A stretch of 33,896 bases of DNA, from the NCBI GenBank assembly GCA_007116645.1, contig SKIA01000001.1, forward strand, positions 1-33,896, in the 5' to 3' direction. Origin of the DNA: Candidatus Woesearchaeota archaeon. Its GTDB lineage: Archaea; Nanobdellota; Nanobdellia; Woesearchaeales; SKIA01. The notes below the pieces were generated by a model. The model worked only from the letters and a program-made list of their open reading frames with translations. It made no database searches and was not told the origin of the DNA. This document shows positions 7,691-16,319 of this stretch, piece after piece. Every line of letters begins with the position of its first letter. The first letter of the stretch is position 1. The translations under genes were made by a program, and so were the position numbers.

Positions 7691-8915
7691 GTGTCAACAC
7701 CTTAATTCTCTCCAATTCTCTTTCTAAATGCTGTAGCTGTTCTTGGTACTGGACCTTATCGGAAAGCTCTTCGTGAATAATTCCCTTGATAATTTGGTTG
7801 CTATGCTCAAGAGCTTCGATTGCTTGTTCGAGTACTGGTCCACAAAACGTCTTCGCAACTAATGTTTTCTCTTTTTCAGTGAGTTCCGAAAAATCGATAT
7901 CCACCTTGTTATTGTATACAAGCCCCCTATAAGTTAACAAGGGTATTAAAGCTTCTTCTCTTAGTGCGTTAACGAAACGAGGTAGACTCCATAAATCTTT
8001 TTTGTCAATTTTGCTTAATACACGTAAACTCAAAGTATAAGCTCTTTCAAGAAGATCTTCCCTGCTAGTAGCTCTAATTTTCTCAGCAATCACAGTCTTT
8101 TTTCCGGTTAAGCTAAAATAGGTCGCCGCTGAACAAAAATTAATGTCAGCAACAATATCTCCATATCTGGCAAAATGATGAGTGGGCGTGCTGGTATGCA
8201 GGTGAGTGGGCGCCAGCCCATCGATCGTAAGGATGTGATCAATATCTTGAAGACAACTTAGTAGCCCTTCCTCTTCTTCGAAAACTACCCACATGTCGAT
8301 ATCCGATCGATTTGTCTCGCTGTTGGTTGCACTAGAACCAGTGAGGAAGATTTTCAGCACATCAGTCCTGGCCATTAATCTTTCAACCATCTGTAGCCGT
8401 AGCCGCATGCGCGCTACATATTGTTCTTCCAGGGGAAAAATAAACCGATCATACATGGGAGCAATACCAGGCTGTATTAAGCGAAATCCTATAATTGAGG
8501 CCACTCGCCTTGCAACGGCATTTCTTACATGGAGGTCGAGCAATAGCTCTGCATTGACAGCTCGTCCCCAACCATGCCCATCTGAAGCAATTGTGGATAT
8601 TACATCAAGAATAGACTTTTGGAAGGCGACGCTTTTTAGATGATGCGGAAGTGCAGAGAATCCGAACTGATACTTCCCTTTGTAGCGTTCTATACAGTGT
8701 GTCGTGCCAATTAAACGCCCATTTTCTACAAGGCCCACAAATTCATCAGGATAACCAGTTTTTTTGGTCGCTTGCAATAAGAATTCTTGTGCTGTTTTCT
8801 TGTCAGTGTACATGTCCCAAGTCAGGTATTCTGAGAGGTCAGGATCGCTAATCAGCAACCACAACTCTTCAATATCACCTTCATGTAGATGTCTGTGGCA
8901 CTTCATCTGAGACAC
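7683..8915 (-). CDS. Fusion: GNAT acetyltransferase + minimal nucleotidyltransferase (pol-beta superfamily)
   Basis: 410 residues. The first ~160 resemble a RimJ/RimL-like GNAT N-acetyltransferase: early LWLLISDPDLSEYLTW, a central LVENGRLIGTTH strand, and the C-terminal RNAVARRVASIIGFRLI. The acetyl-CoA loop is weakly conserved. Residues ~185-290 form a nucleotidyltransferase domain: GSSATNSETNRSDIDMW (193-209) is the GS...DxD metal and NTP site, with a third acidic residue in VADINF (D257). The remaining helices end in a charged coiled-coil-like tail (QLQHLERELERIK). The domains could acetylate and nucleotidylate an amino sugar, in the manner of aminoglycoside-modifying enzymes; substrate unknown. 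Overlaps the upstream dehydrogenase gene by 13 nt and the downstream fusion gene by 8 nt. Confidence 0.82.
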   Translation of the reverse strand: MSQMKCHRHLHEGDIEELWLLISDPDLSEYLTWDMYTDKKTAQEFLLQATKKTGYPDEFVGLVENGRLIGTTHCIERYKGKYQFGFSALPHHLKSVAFQKSILDVISTIASDGHGWGRAVNAELLLDLHVRNAVARRVASIIGFRLIQPGIAPMYDRFIFPLEEQYVARMRLRLQMVERLMARTDVLKIFLTGSSATNSETNRSDIDMWVVFEEEEGLLSCLQDIDHILTIDGLAPTHLHTSTPTHHFARYGDIVADINFCSAATYFSLTGKKTVIAEKIRATSREDLLERAYTLSLRVLSKIDKKDLWSLPRFVNALREEALIPLLTYRGLVYNNKVDIDFSELTEKEKTLVAKTFCGPVLEQAIEALEHSNQIIKGIIHEELSDKVQYQEQLQHLERELERIKVLTHG

Positions 8916-9958
8916 ACCATACGATTCTCCTGCGAAGAGATTTTCATCGCTTCCATAACCTCAATCGTCCTATAAGCAAGCTCCGCTGACGTCGCAGGCT
9001 CTTTATCTGCTTTGACAGCAGCTATAGTGCTTTCTACTCCCCAAGAAAGATTCCATCGTAGATGACAATCGTCATCAGGTCCAACAGCTTGCGGTATTTC
9101 TTCTCTACGGTGCAAGATAACGCTCTCCGGCCCTCCAAACCCTCCGACAAATAATGATGCCTCCGTTCCATGAATCTCGAATTCGTATTTAGGAGGAGTA
9201 AGAACCGTGTAGGAACCGTCAAATAAAGCAAACACGCCCGCGCCAAAATCTAGCATTAATGTCTCGTTATCAGGTGCGTGAACTGTAAAATGTTTACCTC
9301 GAAAAGGACCGTGCTTTACCTCTCTTTTAGGGTATGCGATGCCTGAGAATCCAGCAATTCTCTGTGGCTGACCGAACCACCATAGCAATGTAGCCAATCC
9401 GTAGATGCCAAGACTACTCATAGAACCGCCATCTTCGTAGAACCACGTAGGATCAAAATCTATTCCTTTACGGTCATGTGGACCCATATTCGAGTTACTT
9501 CCTCTAATGAACAAGACTTTTCCCAACTCTTTTTTTGCAAGAATTTCTTTTACGCGCTTGTTTCTAGATGATAACATCACTTGAGGAGCACACCCAAGCA
9601 CAAGTCCTTTCTTCTTTGCGAGAGCCATTAATCTCTTCGCTTCAATTGTTGTAGAAGCGAAAGGTTTTTCGCTGTAAACATGCTTTCCTGCATCCAAGGC
9701 TTTGGTTATGTGCTGAACATGGTCCTCATGTCTAGTAAGAATTACAACCAAATCGACTGCAGGATCGTCAAGCATCGCTTCAAGAGATCCATACGACTCT
9801 GGTACATCATAAGTTTTTGCTGCTTGTACCGCTCTTTCAGGTATATGATCACAAACCGCGACTAATCTGTAGTGTTCTTTTTGTCCTGCAAGCCCTTTCA
9901 AATACCACCTATGAGCAACTCCTCCGCAACCAAGAATGCCTATTCCGAACTCTTTCAT
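8903..9958 (-). CDS. Gfo/Idh/MocA family oxidoreductase (first gene of sugar operon)
   Basis: 351 residues, normal family length. The Rossmann motif is GILGCGGVAHRW (7-18) and the catalytic lysine motif SEKPF is at 96-100. The C-terminal domain has WFYEDGGSMSSLGIYGLATLLWWFG, matching the family's active-site helix region. This is the third Gfo/Idh module encoded in the operon and probably works on a different carbon or intermediate than the other two. First gene after the divergent promoter: a TATA-like box lies 24-32 nt upstream of ATG 9958. Its stop overlaps the start of the next gene by 13 nt. Confidence 0.9.
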   Translation of the reverse strand: MKEFGIGILGCGGVAHRWYLKGLAGQKEHYRLVAVCDHIPERAVQAAKTYDVPESYGSLEAMLDDPAVDLVVILTRHEDHVQHITKALDAGKHVYSEKPFASTTIEAKRLMALAKKKGLVLGCAPQVMLSSRNKRVKEILAKKELGKVLFIRGSNSNMGPHDRKGIDFDPTWFYEDGGSMSSLGIYGLATLLWWFGQPQRIAGFSGIAYPKREVKHGPFRGKHFTVHAPDNETLMLDFGAGVFALFDGSYTVLTPPKYEFEIHGTEASLFVGGFGGPESVILHRREEIPQAVGPDDDCHLRWNLSWGVESTIAAVKADKEPATSAELAYRTIEVMEAMKISSQENRMVCLR

Positions 9959-9981
9959 AAAAAAACAAGAATCTAAAAAAC

Positions 9982-9990
9982 ATTATATGT
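9982..9990 (-). promoter_or_regulatory. TATA-like box for the sugar operon
   Basis: On the minus strand ACATATAAT lies 24-32 nt upstream of ATG 9958, consistent with a leaderless or nearly leaderless operon transcript. Confidence 0.55.
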
Positions 9991-10004
9991 GTTACCATGA
10001 TTCC

Positions 10005-10021
10005 ACCGAAAACTTTTCGGT
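10005..10021. promoter_or_regulatory. Centred 17-bp palindrome, candidate operator
   Basis: ACCGAAAACTTTTCGGT is a perfect inverted repeat around a single central C (10013). Its centre is about 27 bp from the centre of the TATA-like box on each side (9986 and 10040), so one bound dimer would sit symmetrically between the two divergent promoters. No regulator gene is adjacent. Confidence 0.55.
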
Positions 10022-10035
10022 TTTGATCTCGGAAA

Positions 10036-10045
10036 TATTATAAAT
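10036..10045 (+). promoter_or_regulatory. TATA-like box for the 10067 gene
   Basis: TATTATAAAT lies 22-31 nt before ATG 10067. Confidence 0.6.
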
Positions 10046-10066
10046 CTGGAATTTTAAATACCTTAA

Positions 10067-11032
10067 ATGAGACTAGAGCAAACCTTGCAGAGCGTGTTGA
10101 TTAATCTTAAAGAGAACGCCTCGACTTTGCAAGGAGTCCGTGTAGGCGTCTTTGGCTCGGTATCCTATGCGAATGTTCGAGACACTTCCGATATAGATTT
10201 GATGGTAGTATTAGATAGTGACCACGATGAAGTTGGCGAAAAAAGCTTTTTTAGAAAACTTTTGGGGAGCCCATTTTATTCGCCTTTTACATCTATAAAC
10301 CATGTGAGCAGTGAGGATGCTGGCGAATTCGCCGAGGACAAGATTCAAATACTGCAAGTAGAAAGCTTGATAGATGTGGCACCATGGACAGAAAATACGC
10401 TTCCTACTGTGTTACCTTTCGATTTTTACATAGCCAAAAGAGGTGTATTGGAGCAAATTTGTGCTCTTGAACCGGGCGGCGAGGTAATCCAGAAGTACTC
10501 ATCTGCACCCCAGCGTAAAGCTATAGCGCCCTACTATTTTATGACCACTGCAGGCAAGAAAATTGTTTATGAACAACAGATAGAGTTGCTACATGAAGAT
10601 GGTTCTTTCGCTGTTTTAGGGAATGGACAAAATGGAACGGTGAAGGCCTCGGACGCAGGAAGCCTATTCAATAGTTATAGAAAGCACAGTCCTGGACTCC
10701 CACGCGTCCGCAATTCAGATGACCCTTCAGTTGAAGGTAGAATATTTATCGGAACGACCGGAGACAAAGTGTTGTCAATGTCTATGCTCCACGACCCGGA
10801 GGGTGAATTAGCTGAGAGTCTCATTTTTCGTTCGTGGTGTCGCGTGACGGAGGATCTTACTAAGGTACAAGCAACCTTTGATCATCCTGCACAGCTGCTA
10901 CAAAGATACTCTTCTGGACGATTTGGAGATTCATATCTCCAGCGAGTGCGAGCAATCGACCAAACTGCGCGGTCAGGGCAATTTGTTAAAGGACTATTCA
11001 CAATGGACCTTGGAAACCATAGTTTACGCTAA
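10067..11032 (+). CDS. Nucleotidyltransferase-domain protein
   Basis: 321 residues. The N-terminal ~110 residues carry the pol-beta-superfamily minimal nucleotidyltransferase signature: GVFGSVSYANVRDTSDIDLMV (about 27-47), i.e. GS followed by D-x-D (D42, D44), with a candidate third acidic residue in the following strand (LIDVAPW). The ~200-residue C-terminal part, rich in charged and aromatic residues, matches nothing I recognise. Transcribed divergently from the sugar operon through a shared control region with a palindrome. That, and the similar domain in the 7683-8915 protein, suggest it belongs to the same pathway or to a resistance/modification function. The start is fixed by the TATA-like box 22-31 nt upstream. 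Confidence 0.78.
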   Translation: MRLEQTLQSVLINLKENASTLQGVRVGVFGSVSYANVRDTSDIDLMVVLDSDHDEVGEKSFFRKLLGSPFYSPFTSINHVSSEDAGEFAEDKIQILQVESLIDVAPWTENTLPTVLPFDFYIAKRGVLEQICALEPGGEVIQKYSSAPQRKAIAPYYFMTTAGKKIVYEQQIELLHEDGSFAVLGNGQNGTVKASDAGSLFNSYRKHSPGLPRVRNSDDPSVEGRIFIGTTGDKVLSMSMLHDPEGELAESLIFRSWCRVTEDLTKVQATFDHPAQLLQRYSSGRFGDSYLQRVRAIDQTARSGQFVKGLFTMDLGNHSLR

Positions 11033-11093
11033 TGGAAAGTAAGAAAGAAATATTTTTATATGTAGGAATAGCAATTATGCTAGGAGCAGATCT

Positions 11094-11924
11094 ATGGAAA
11101 TGACATTATTAGGTAGTGGCGGAGTCACCCCGGCCCCTCGTATTGGTTCTAAGACCTCTGTCACTGCATTAGCAAAAAACGGAGGTCCTGATTTCAGGAC
11201 AGGCTCTTCTTTTTTCGTACACGACGCACACCTGCTATTCGATACTCCTGAAGAAGTACGATTTCAACTCTTGAGGCAAAGCATTGATCGCATTGATGCA
11301 GTTATCCTAACTCACTGGCACCCAGACCATACATTAGGTATCCGAGTTTTAGAGCAATATAATTGGGATTTTGTTCATAAGAAACCAGTACGTGAACCTA
11401 TACCAGTATACATCTCAAAACAGCAATTGACCTGGTTCAAAGAGTATTCTTGCGGAGGCTTTCTTGAGTTTTATCAGAAAAAAGGGTTCATCAAAATAAT
11501 ATTCTTTGATTCACATGACCGCTTAGTCTTTAATGATGTCACCGTCGAACCTATCCTGATTGAGAAAACTAAAGGGTTCTATTTTGTCATTACCGATTCA
11601 CAGGGAAAGCGAGTAGTCTACGCTCCTTGCGAATACCATGAACTGGTTGTTGACCCCTCAACCCGCGCGGTCGATATTCTTATCTCCCATAACTTGTTCT
11701 GGGAAGATGCCACCATCAGTCCACGTAAGATTCCTCCCACTGATGAAGACAGTTTTGAGCAAATGCTTACGCATGCTACTGAAATGGAAGCAGAGCGAGT
11801 TATCATCACACACATAGAGGAAACTTTCGAACTATCTCATGAACAAATGATTTCAGTGTTTAAGCAAAAATATCCTGATTTCGATGTTGTTCCAGGATAT
11901 GATGGAATGAGAATCGAACTCTAA
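11094..11924 (+). CDS. Metallo-beta-lactamase-fold hydrolase
   Basis: 276 residues. The N-terminal LLGSGG strand and ILTHWHPDHTLGI (metal motif HxHxDH, H74-H79) place it in the metallo-beta-lactamase superfamily, in the branch of PhnP/PqqB/RNase Z-like enzymes acting on phosphodiesters or of unknown role. Later putative ligands are SHN (near 198-200) and ITHIEE (H240). The position that normally holds the bridging Asp (Y-x-x-D) reads VVYAPCEYHE, so either Glu/His substitutes or the metal site is atypical; PqqB-like members also vary here. GGAG (11083-11086) lies 7 nt before the ATG, and a TATA-like TATTTTTATATG is at 11051-11062, implying a short leader with a ribosome binding site. A second ATG two codons on is possible. 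It follows the nucleotidyltransferase gene after 61 nt. Confidence 0.85.
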   Translation: MEMTLLGSGGVTPAPRIGSKTSVTALAKNGGPDFRTGSSFFVHDAHLLFDTPEEVRFQLLRQSIDRIDAVILTHWHPDHTLGIRVLEQYNWDFVHKKPVREPIPVYISKQQLTWFKEYSCGGFLEFYQKKGFIKIIFFDSHDRLVFNDVTVEPILIEKTKGFYFVITDSQGKRVVYAPCEYHELVVDPSTRAVDILISHNLFWEDATISPRKIPPTDEDSFEQMLTHATEMEAERVIITHIEETFELSHEQMISVFKQKYPDFDVVPGYDGMRIEL

Positions 11925-11965
11925 AAATAACACATAGTTAAGACGTTGTCACTATTTAATGGCAA

Positions 11966-11976
11966 TATATATAAAT
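11966..11976 (+). promoter_or_regulatory. TATA-like box for aspS
   Basis: TATATATAAAT lies 21-31 nt upstream of ATG 11997. It falls inside the longer open frame that begins with TTG at 11946, which argues for the ATG start. Confidence 0.7.
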
Positions 11977-11996
11977 ATTGGTTGCTTCACTACATT

Positions 11997-13304
11997 ATGA
12001 ACAAGCGAACAAACATTGGAGATTTGGAGCATCTAATAGGCGAAGAAGTCAATGTAGCAGGTTGGGTGGATACAGTCCGCGACTTGAAACACGTACAATT
12101 CATAGTCTTAAAAGATAATACCGGCGTAGTGCAGTTAACCAACGAAAAGTCAGGAAAGAACATGGACGATTCCATTTCTAAATTGACTGCTCACTCTACA
12201 ATGCGTGCGCGCGGCATTCTACAACAGAATCCAGGAGTTCGACTTAATGGTTATGAGATCATGGTTGAGAATATTGACATCTACAGCACCCCTGTAGAAC
12301 AGGTGCCAATCGATGAAAACTCTTCAATTGACCTACGATTGGACTTTCGACACGTAGATCTAAGGAGGCCAGAACAGCGGTTAATTTTTGAAGCACAAAC
12401 TTTGGCAGAGCATGCGATGCGTGAATATTGGACTGAAAACGGATTTTTAGAAATTCACTCTCCCAAACTAATGTCAGGAGCGAGCGAATCAGGAGCAGAA
12501 CTATTCACTCTGGACTACTTTGGAGAGCAAGCCAGTTTAGCCCAATCCCCACAATTCTATAAACAAATGGCCATGGCAGGGGGATTAGAAAGAGTATTCG
12601 AGATCGGACCCGTTTTTCGAGCTAACAATTCCAAAACCAGAAGACATGATACCGAATTCACAAGTGTGGACGTGGAGATGTCTTGGATTGATTCTCACTA
12701 CGATGTAATTGATGTTGAGCAAGACTGGCTGCATCACGTTCTTACAACTGTGTACGACCAGATGGGCGATAAACTAGCGGATGCTTTTGGCGCGGATCCA
12801 ACAGTTCCGACTTTGCCTTTTCCTGTTGTTCCCTTAAGTACTGCACACGAAATAGTTCGCAGCATGGGACATATTGTTCCCGAAGAAAAAGGAGGCGATT
12901 TAGATCCGGTTGCGGAGCGATTGCTTTCACGCCACATAAAAAAAACGCTAGGGCATGATTTTGTATTCGTAACAGATTATCCGGCTTCGTTGCGACCTTT
13001 TTATCATATGAAATCAGAATCAAAACCTGAACTCACCAAGAGTTTCGATTTAATTTGGAACGGAGTTGAGGTCACGACGGGCGCTCAAAGAGAACACAGA
13101 TATGATATTCTACAGCAACAAGCAATTGACAAAGCGATGAGCCCCGAATCAATAAAAGATTATCTTGGATTTTTTAAACATGGCTGTCCACCTCATGGAG
13201 GATATGGTTTTGGACTTACACGCATGCTTATGCAAATAACCAATCAACCTAGCGTAAAAGAAGTAACCTACATGCATAGAGGGCCAACAAGACTACGGCC
13301 TTGA
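11997..13304 (+). CDS. aspS: Aspartyl-tRNA synthetase (archaeal/eukaryal type)
   Basis: 435 residues; charges tRNA-Asp (perhaps also tRNA-Asn) with aspartate. The N-terminal OB fold for anticodon binding begins VNVAGWVDTVRDL; class II motif 1 region is RLDFRHVDLRRPE, motif 2 is PVFRANNSKTRRHDTEF, and motif 3 GYGFGLTRML followed by PTRLRP at the C-terminus. AQSPQFYKQM and GAQREHRYD are family hallmarks. Start chosen at ATG 11997 because a TATA-like box sits 21-31 nt upstream; the frame is open further back to TTG 11946, but that would place the box inside the gene. The residue after GWV, which in studied enzymes helps separate tRNA-Asp-specific from non-discriminating forms, is Asp rather than Trp or His, so specificity cannot be called. 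A tRNA-Asn gene is elsewhere in the window. Confidence 0.95.
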   Translation: MNKRTNIGDLEHLIGEEVNVAGWVDTVRDLKHVQFIVLKDNTGVVQLTNEKSGKNMDDSISKLTAHSTMRARGILQQNPGVRLNGYEIMVENIDIYSTPVEQVPIDENSSIDLRLDFRHVDLRRPEQRLIFEAQTLAEHAMREYWTENGFLEIHSPKLMSGASESGAELFTLDYFGEQASLAQSPQFYKQMAMAGGLERVFEIGPVFRANNSKTRRHDTEFTSVDVEMSWIDSHYDVIDVEQDWLHHVLTTVYDQMGDKLADAFGADPTVPTLPFPVVPLSTAHEIVRSMGHIVPEEKGGDLDPVAERLLSRHIKKTLGHDFVFVTDYPASLRPFYHMKSESKPELTKSFDLIWNGVEVTTGAQREHRYDILQQQAIDKAMSPESIKDYLGFFKHGCPPHGGYGFGLTRMLMQITNQPSVKEVTYMHRGPTRLRP

Positions 13305-13412
13305 AAACCGAAATTGATCAAGCTTGTTGTGAGCTTAAGGCAATAGCGCCACAGTTGAGTTAGTCACACACGAGGAACATCATAGGTCAAAGCTTGTTAC
13401 CCAGAGCGCAAG

Positions 13413-13422
13413 TATTTAAAAC
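13413..13422 (+). promoter_or_regulatory. TATA-like box for ABCE1
   Basis: TATTTAAAAC lies 22-31 nt before ATG 13444. The rest of 13305-13443 has no gene; a short near-repeat of TCAAGCTTGTT (13318 and again near 13387) is the only structure I see. Confidence 0.65.
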
Positions 13423-13443
13423 TCGTCTGCGGTCTAATCATGT

Positions 13444-15183
13444 ATGACGCGAATTGCAGTAGTAGAAGCAGACAAGTGCGACCAATCAAAATGTGGCGGC
13501 CTGTACTGCGCAAAGGTTTGTCCTATCAATAGAGCAGGAGACGAATGCGTCTATGAAGGAGAAGACCGAAAAGCAAAAATCATCGAGTCAATGTGTGTTG
13601 GCTGCGGAATTTGCCCAAAAAAATGTCCCACAAACGCAATCACTATCGTTAACCTCCCAGACGAGTTTAACGAGCAACCCATCCACAAATACGGAGAGTC
13701 AGGATTTCAACTCTACAACCTACCCATCCCAGTCTTTGGAAAAGTCGTAGGACTATTAGGACGAAACGGTATTGGAAAGAGTACTGCAGTAAAGATCTTG
13801 GCAGGAATGCTTAAACCAAACCTGAAAACAGACCGAGAAGTTGAACTTGACGAGCTCATCCATTATTTCAAAGGAACAGAAGCACAAAGTTATTTTGAGC
13901 GCTTAAAAGAAGGAAAAATTAAGGTTGCCTACAAACCGCAACAAGTAGAAGCAATTCCAAAAACATTCAAAGGAACAGTAAAAGAGCTCTTAACAAAAGT
14001 TGATGAGAAACAACAACTCGAAGAGATCGCAAACACCTTAGAGCTCGAACACATCCTTGACAGAAGTATAGACCACATCAGTGGTGGAGAGCTGCAACGA
14101 GTAGCGATTGCAGCAACAGTTCTTAGAAAAGCAAACGTGTACTTTTTTGACGAACCAACAAGCTATCTTGACATTAAGCAAAGAATCAAAATTAGCCGAT
14201 TCATCAAAAACCTAGCAGACGAACACACAGCAGTAGTCGTTATTGAACACGACCTCATCATTCTTGATTACCTCACAGATCTTGTGCACTTAATGTACGG
14301 AAAAGAGAACGCGTACGGAATCGTCTCGCAACCAAAGAGCACAAGAAACGGAATTAACATTTACCTTTCAGGATACCTTCCCGAAGAAAACATGCGCTTT
14401 CGCTCAAACCACATCACGTTTGACATCCGCGGAGTACGAGAAATTGAACGAGACTCATTTCTTGCTGACTGGGAAGAGTTTAGCGTAAAGAAAGGAGAGT
14501 TCTCGCTGAAAGCAGATAAAGGAACCATTCATACTCACGACATCATAGGAATCCTTGGAGAGAACGGAATAGGAAAAACCACGTTTGTAAAACGCCTAGC
14601 AGAAATTGAAGGAGAAACAAAACACGGAGCACTACGCGTCGCGTTCAAACCACAATATCCTCCTGCAGATGATACGCTTGTCATGACGCACCTTATGCAA
14701 GCAATGAAGTATGATGTGCAACTCATCAAGCCACTTGAACTAGAAGAGCTGTACGAAAGGCAATTAAACCAATTATCAGGAGGACAACTCCAACGAGTTA
14801 TTATCGCAAAAACACTTGCAGAAGAAGCCGACTTGTACTTGCTTGACGAACCATCAGCATACCTTGACGTTGAACAACGACTTCGCATGTCAAAAATTAT
14901 TCGCGACATGATGGAGCTTAAAGGAAAAGCATGCCTTGTTGTCGACCACGACTTATTGTTCATAGATTATCTCTCAGAAAAACTGATAGTGTTTGACGGA
15001 ACGCCAGCAGTATCAGGACACGCAAAGGGACCCTACACCATGGAAGGCGGAATGAACCAATTCTTATCAGATCTTGGAATAACATTCAGACGAGATGAAG
15101 ACTCGGGAAGACCAAGAGTCAATAAAATCAATTCTGTAAAAGATAAAGAACAACGAGCAAGCGGAAACTTGTACTACTCGTAA
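13444..15183 (+). CDS. ABCE1/Rli1 ribosome-recycling ATPase
   Basis: 579 residues, typical length. ABCE1 splits post-termination 70S ribosomes in archaea together with Pelota/aRF1 and helps initiation. The N-terminal iron-sulfur domain has eight cysteines: C12, C17, C22, C26 and C51, C54, C57, C61 (CVGCGICPKKCP), for two 4Fe-4S clusters. First ABC domain: Walker A GRNGIGKST (about 106-114), signature ISGGELQRV, Walker B FFDEPTSYLD. Second domain: Walker A GENGIGKTT, signature LSGGQLQRV, Walker B LLDEPSAYLD. All catalytic elements are intact. It ends 2 nt short of a convergent gene. Confidence 0.98.
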   Translation: MTRIAVVEADKCDQSKCGGLYCAKVCPINRAGDECVYEGEDRKAKIIESMCVGCGICPKKCPTNAITIVNLPDEFNEQPIHKYGESGFQLYNLPIPVFGKVVGLLGRNGIGKSTAVKILAGMLKPNLKTDREVELDELIHYFKGTEAQSYFERLKEGKIKVAYKPQQVEAIPKTFKGTVKELLTKVDEKQQLEEIANTLELEHILDRSIDHISGGELQRVAIAATVLRKANVYFFDEPTSYLDIKQRIKISRFIKNLADEHTAVVVIEHDLIILDYLTDLVHLMYGKENAYGIVSQPKSTRNGINIYLSGYLPEENMRFRSNHITFDIRGVREIERDSFLADWEEFSVKKGEFSLKADKGTIHTHDIIGILGENGIGKTTFVKRLAEIEGETKHGALRVAFKPQYPPADDTLVMTHLMQAMKYDVQLIKPLELEELYERQLNQLSGGQLQRVIIAKTLAEEADLYLLDEPSAYLDVEQRLRMSKIIRDMMELKGKACLVVDHDLLFIDYLSEKLIVFDGTPAVSGHAKGPYTMEGGMNQFLSDLGITFRRDEDSGRPRVNKINSVKDKEQRASGNLYYS

Positions 15184-15185
15184 CT

Positions 15186-16247
15186 TCAATAAATTACTGC
15201 GCAACTAGATACGTCTTGAGCGTGTTGTTTTGCAACTAACTCAATAACTTGCTGCTCTGCAGAACTCTGGGCAACAGAGCGAGCAATTGTAATTGAACGA
15301 TCGTGTGCGGCATTGTAACTGTACATTATGCGCTCTGACAATACATAACCTGCAAGGTAGTAGTCAGTGTGGCGCAAGTATCGTTCAAGAGCTCTACCAA
15401 ACAATGCTTCTTGTCCACCATAGTATGCTTGTGATGGTTTAGTAACAGGGTCAAATCCCATTCTGGGGGGCGCAGTCATGACGCATTCTTCAACATCTAT
15501 GAAGAATCCAGGATCTTCTTCAATCATAACAAGATAACGATCGACCTGCCTAGCAGTTGATGCAAAAGCTATTGCGCCAAATGAGCGTTCTCGCAAGACA
15601 GCTTGTGAATCAAAAATGCACTGAATGCAACGGTCAGGAGGGCTGTTTTGCCAAAAACTAATCAGTGCTGATAATTCCTCCATGTAACCATTGCTATACT
15701 CAATAAGCACGACAGGGACGTGACTGTCGCTGCCAAGTGGCTGGTTAATGATTTGATTTGCCTGCCAGTAATCAGAAGTAGCTTCTTTGAAGGCGTAATC
15801 AGCAGGAAGCGCTGTTGCAAGAAATATCTGCGGAAGGGCAAAAACTAAAGCAATGACGATTACCACGAAAAAAGTAAGTGCTTCAAGCTCGTGAATTCTT
15901 TCGTGACGAGAAACAGGTTTTGTGAGTTGAAAAAATACGGTTGCGCCAAGAACCAGTGCAGGAACTACTGCAACAAACGATACTACAACCCATGGCATGA
16001 ACGTGTCAGGAAGGAGAAATGAAAAAAAGACAAAAACAATAATCGCTGCAGCAATACTTATCATTCCTGCTTCAGCTGCTAAGCGGGTTTTTTCCTTGAG
16101 ATGTTTTCTTGACCACGCCCAAAACGCGAGTGGAATGACAATCCATAATGCATAAACTGATACTCCGAACAAAGCCACCCAAGCGACGAGTGTCGCAATG
16201 ATTGCCGTTCCGAGTAGGCCTTTTGAAGAAAAGTGTTTTTGTATCAC
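15186..16247 (-). CDS. Membrane protein with C-terminal soluble domain, unknown
   Basis: 353 residues. About five hydrophobic segments (roughly 11-28, 30-46, 60-78, 84-106, 124-146) are followed by a ~200-residue polar domain containing RCIQC (204-208 area) and further Cys near the C-terminus (VEEC, SSCAVIY), which could form disulfides outside the cell if that domain is extracellular. No family recognised. The start codon is GTG at 16247, supported by AGGTGA 5 nt upstream, a Shine-Dalgarno-like site unusual for this window. Convergent with ABCE1 (2 nt apart) and divergent from the DUF1461-like gene. Confidence 0.75.
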   Translation of the reverse strand: MIQKHFSSKGLLGTAIIATLVAWVALFGVSVYALWIVIPLAFWAWSRKHLKEKTRLAAEAGMISIAAAIIVFVFFSFLLPDTFMPWVVVSFVAVVPALVLGATVFFQLTKPVSRHERIHELEALTFFVVIVIALVFALPQIFLATALPADYAFKEATSDYWQANQIINQPLGSDSHVPVVLIEYSNGYMEELSALISFWQNSPPDRCIQCIFDSQAVLRERSFGAIAFASTARQVDRYLVMIEEDPGFFIDVEECVMTAPPRMGFDPVTKPSQAYYGGQEALFGRALERYLRHTDYYLAGYVLSERIMYSYNAAHDRSITIARSVAQSSAEQQVIELVAKQHAQDVSSCAVIY

Positions 16248-16319
16248 AAGCTCACCTAATAACCCTTTTTAGCATAAGGGTCTTTTAAATGTATTGTGCC
16301 ATAGAGTTAATATAGTTTT

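Noticed and set aside
11946..11996. 17-codon N-terminal extension of AspRS from TTG
   Set aside because: The TATA-like box lies inside this stretch, and the OB-fold domain starts naturally at 11997.
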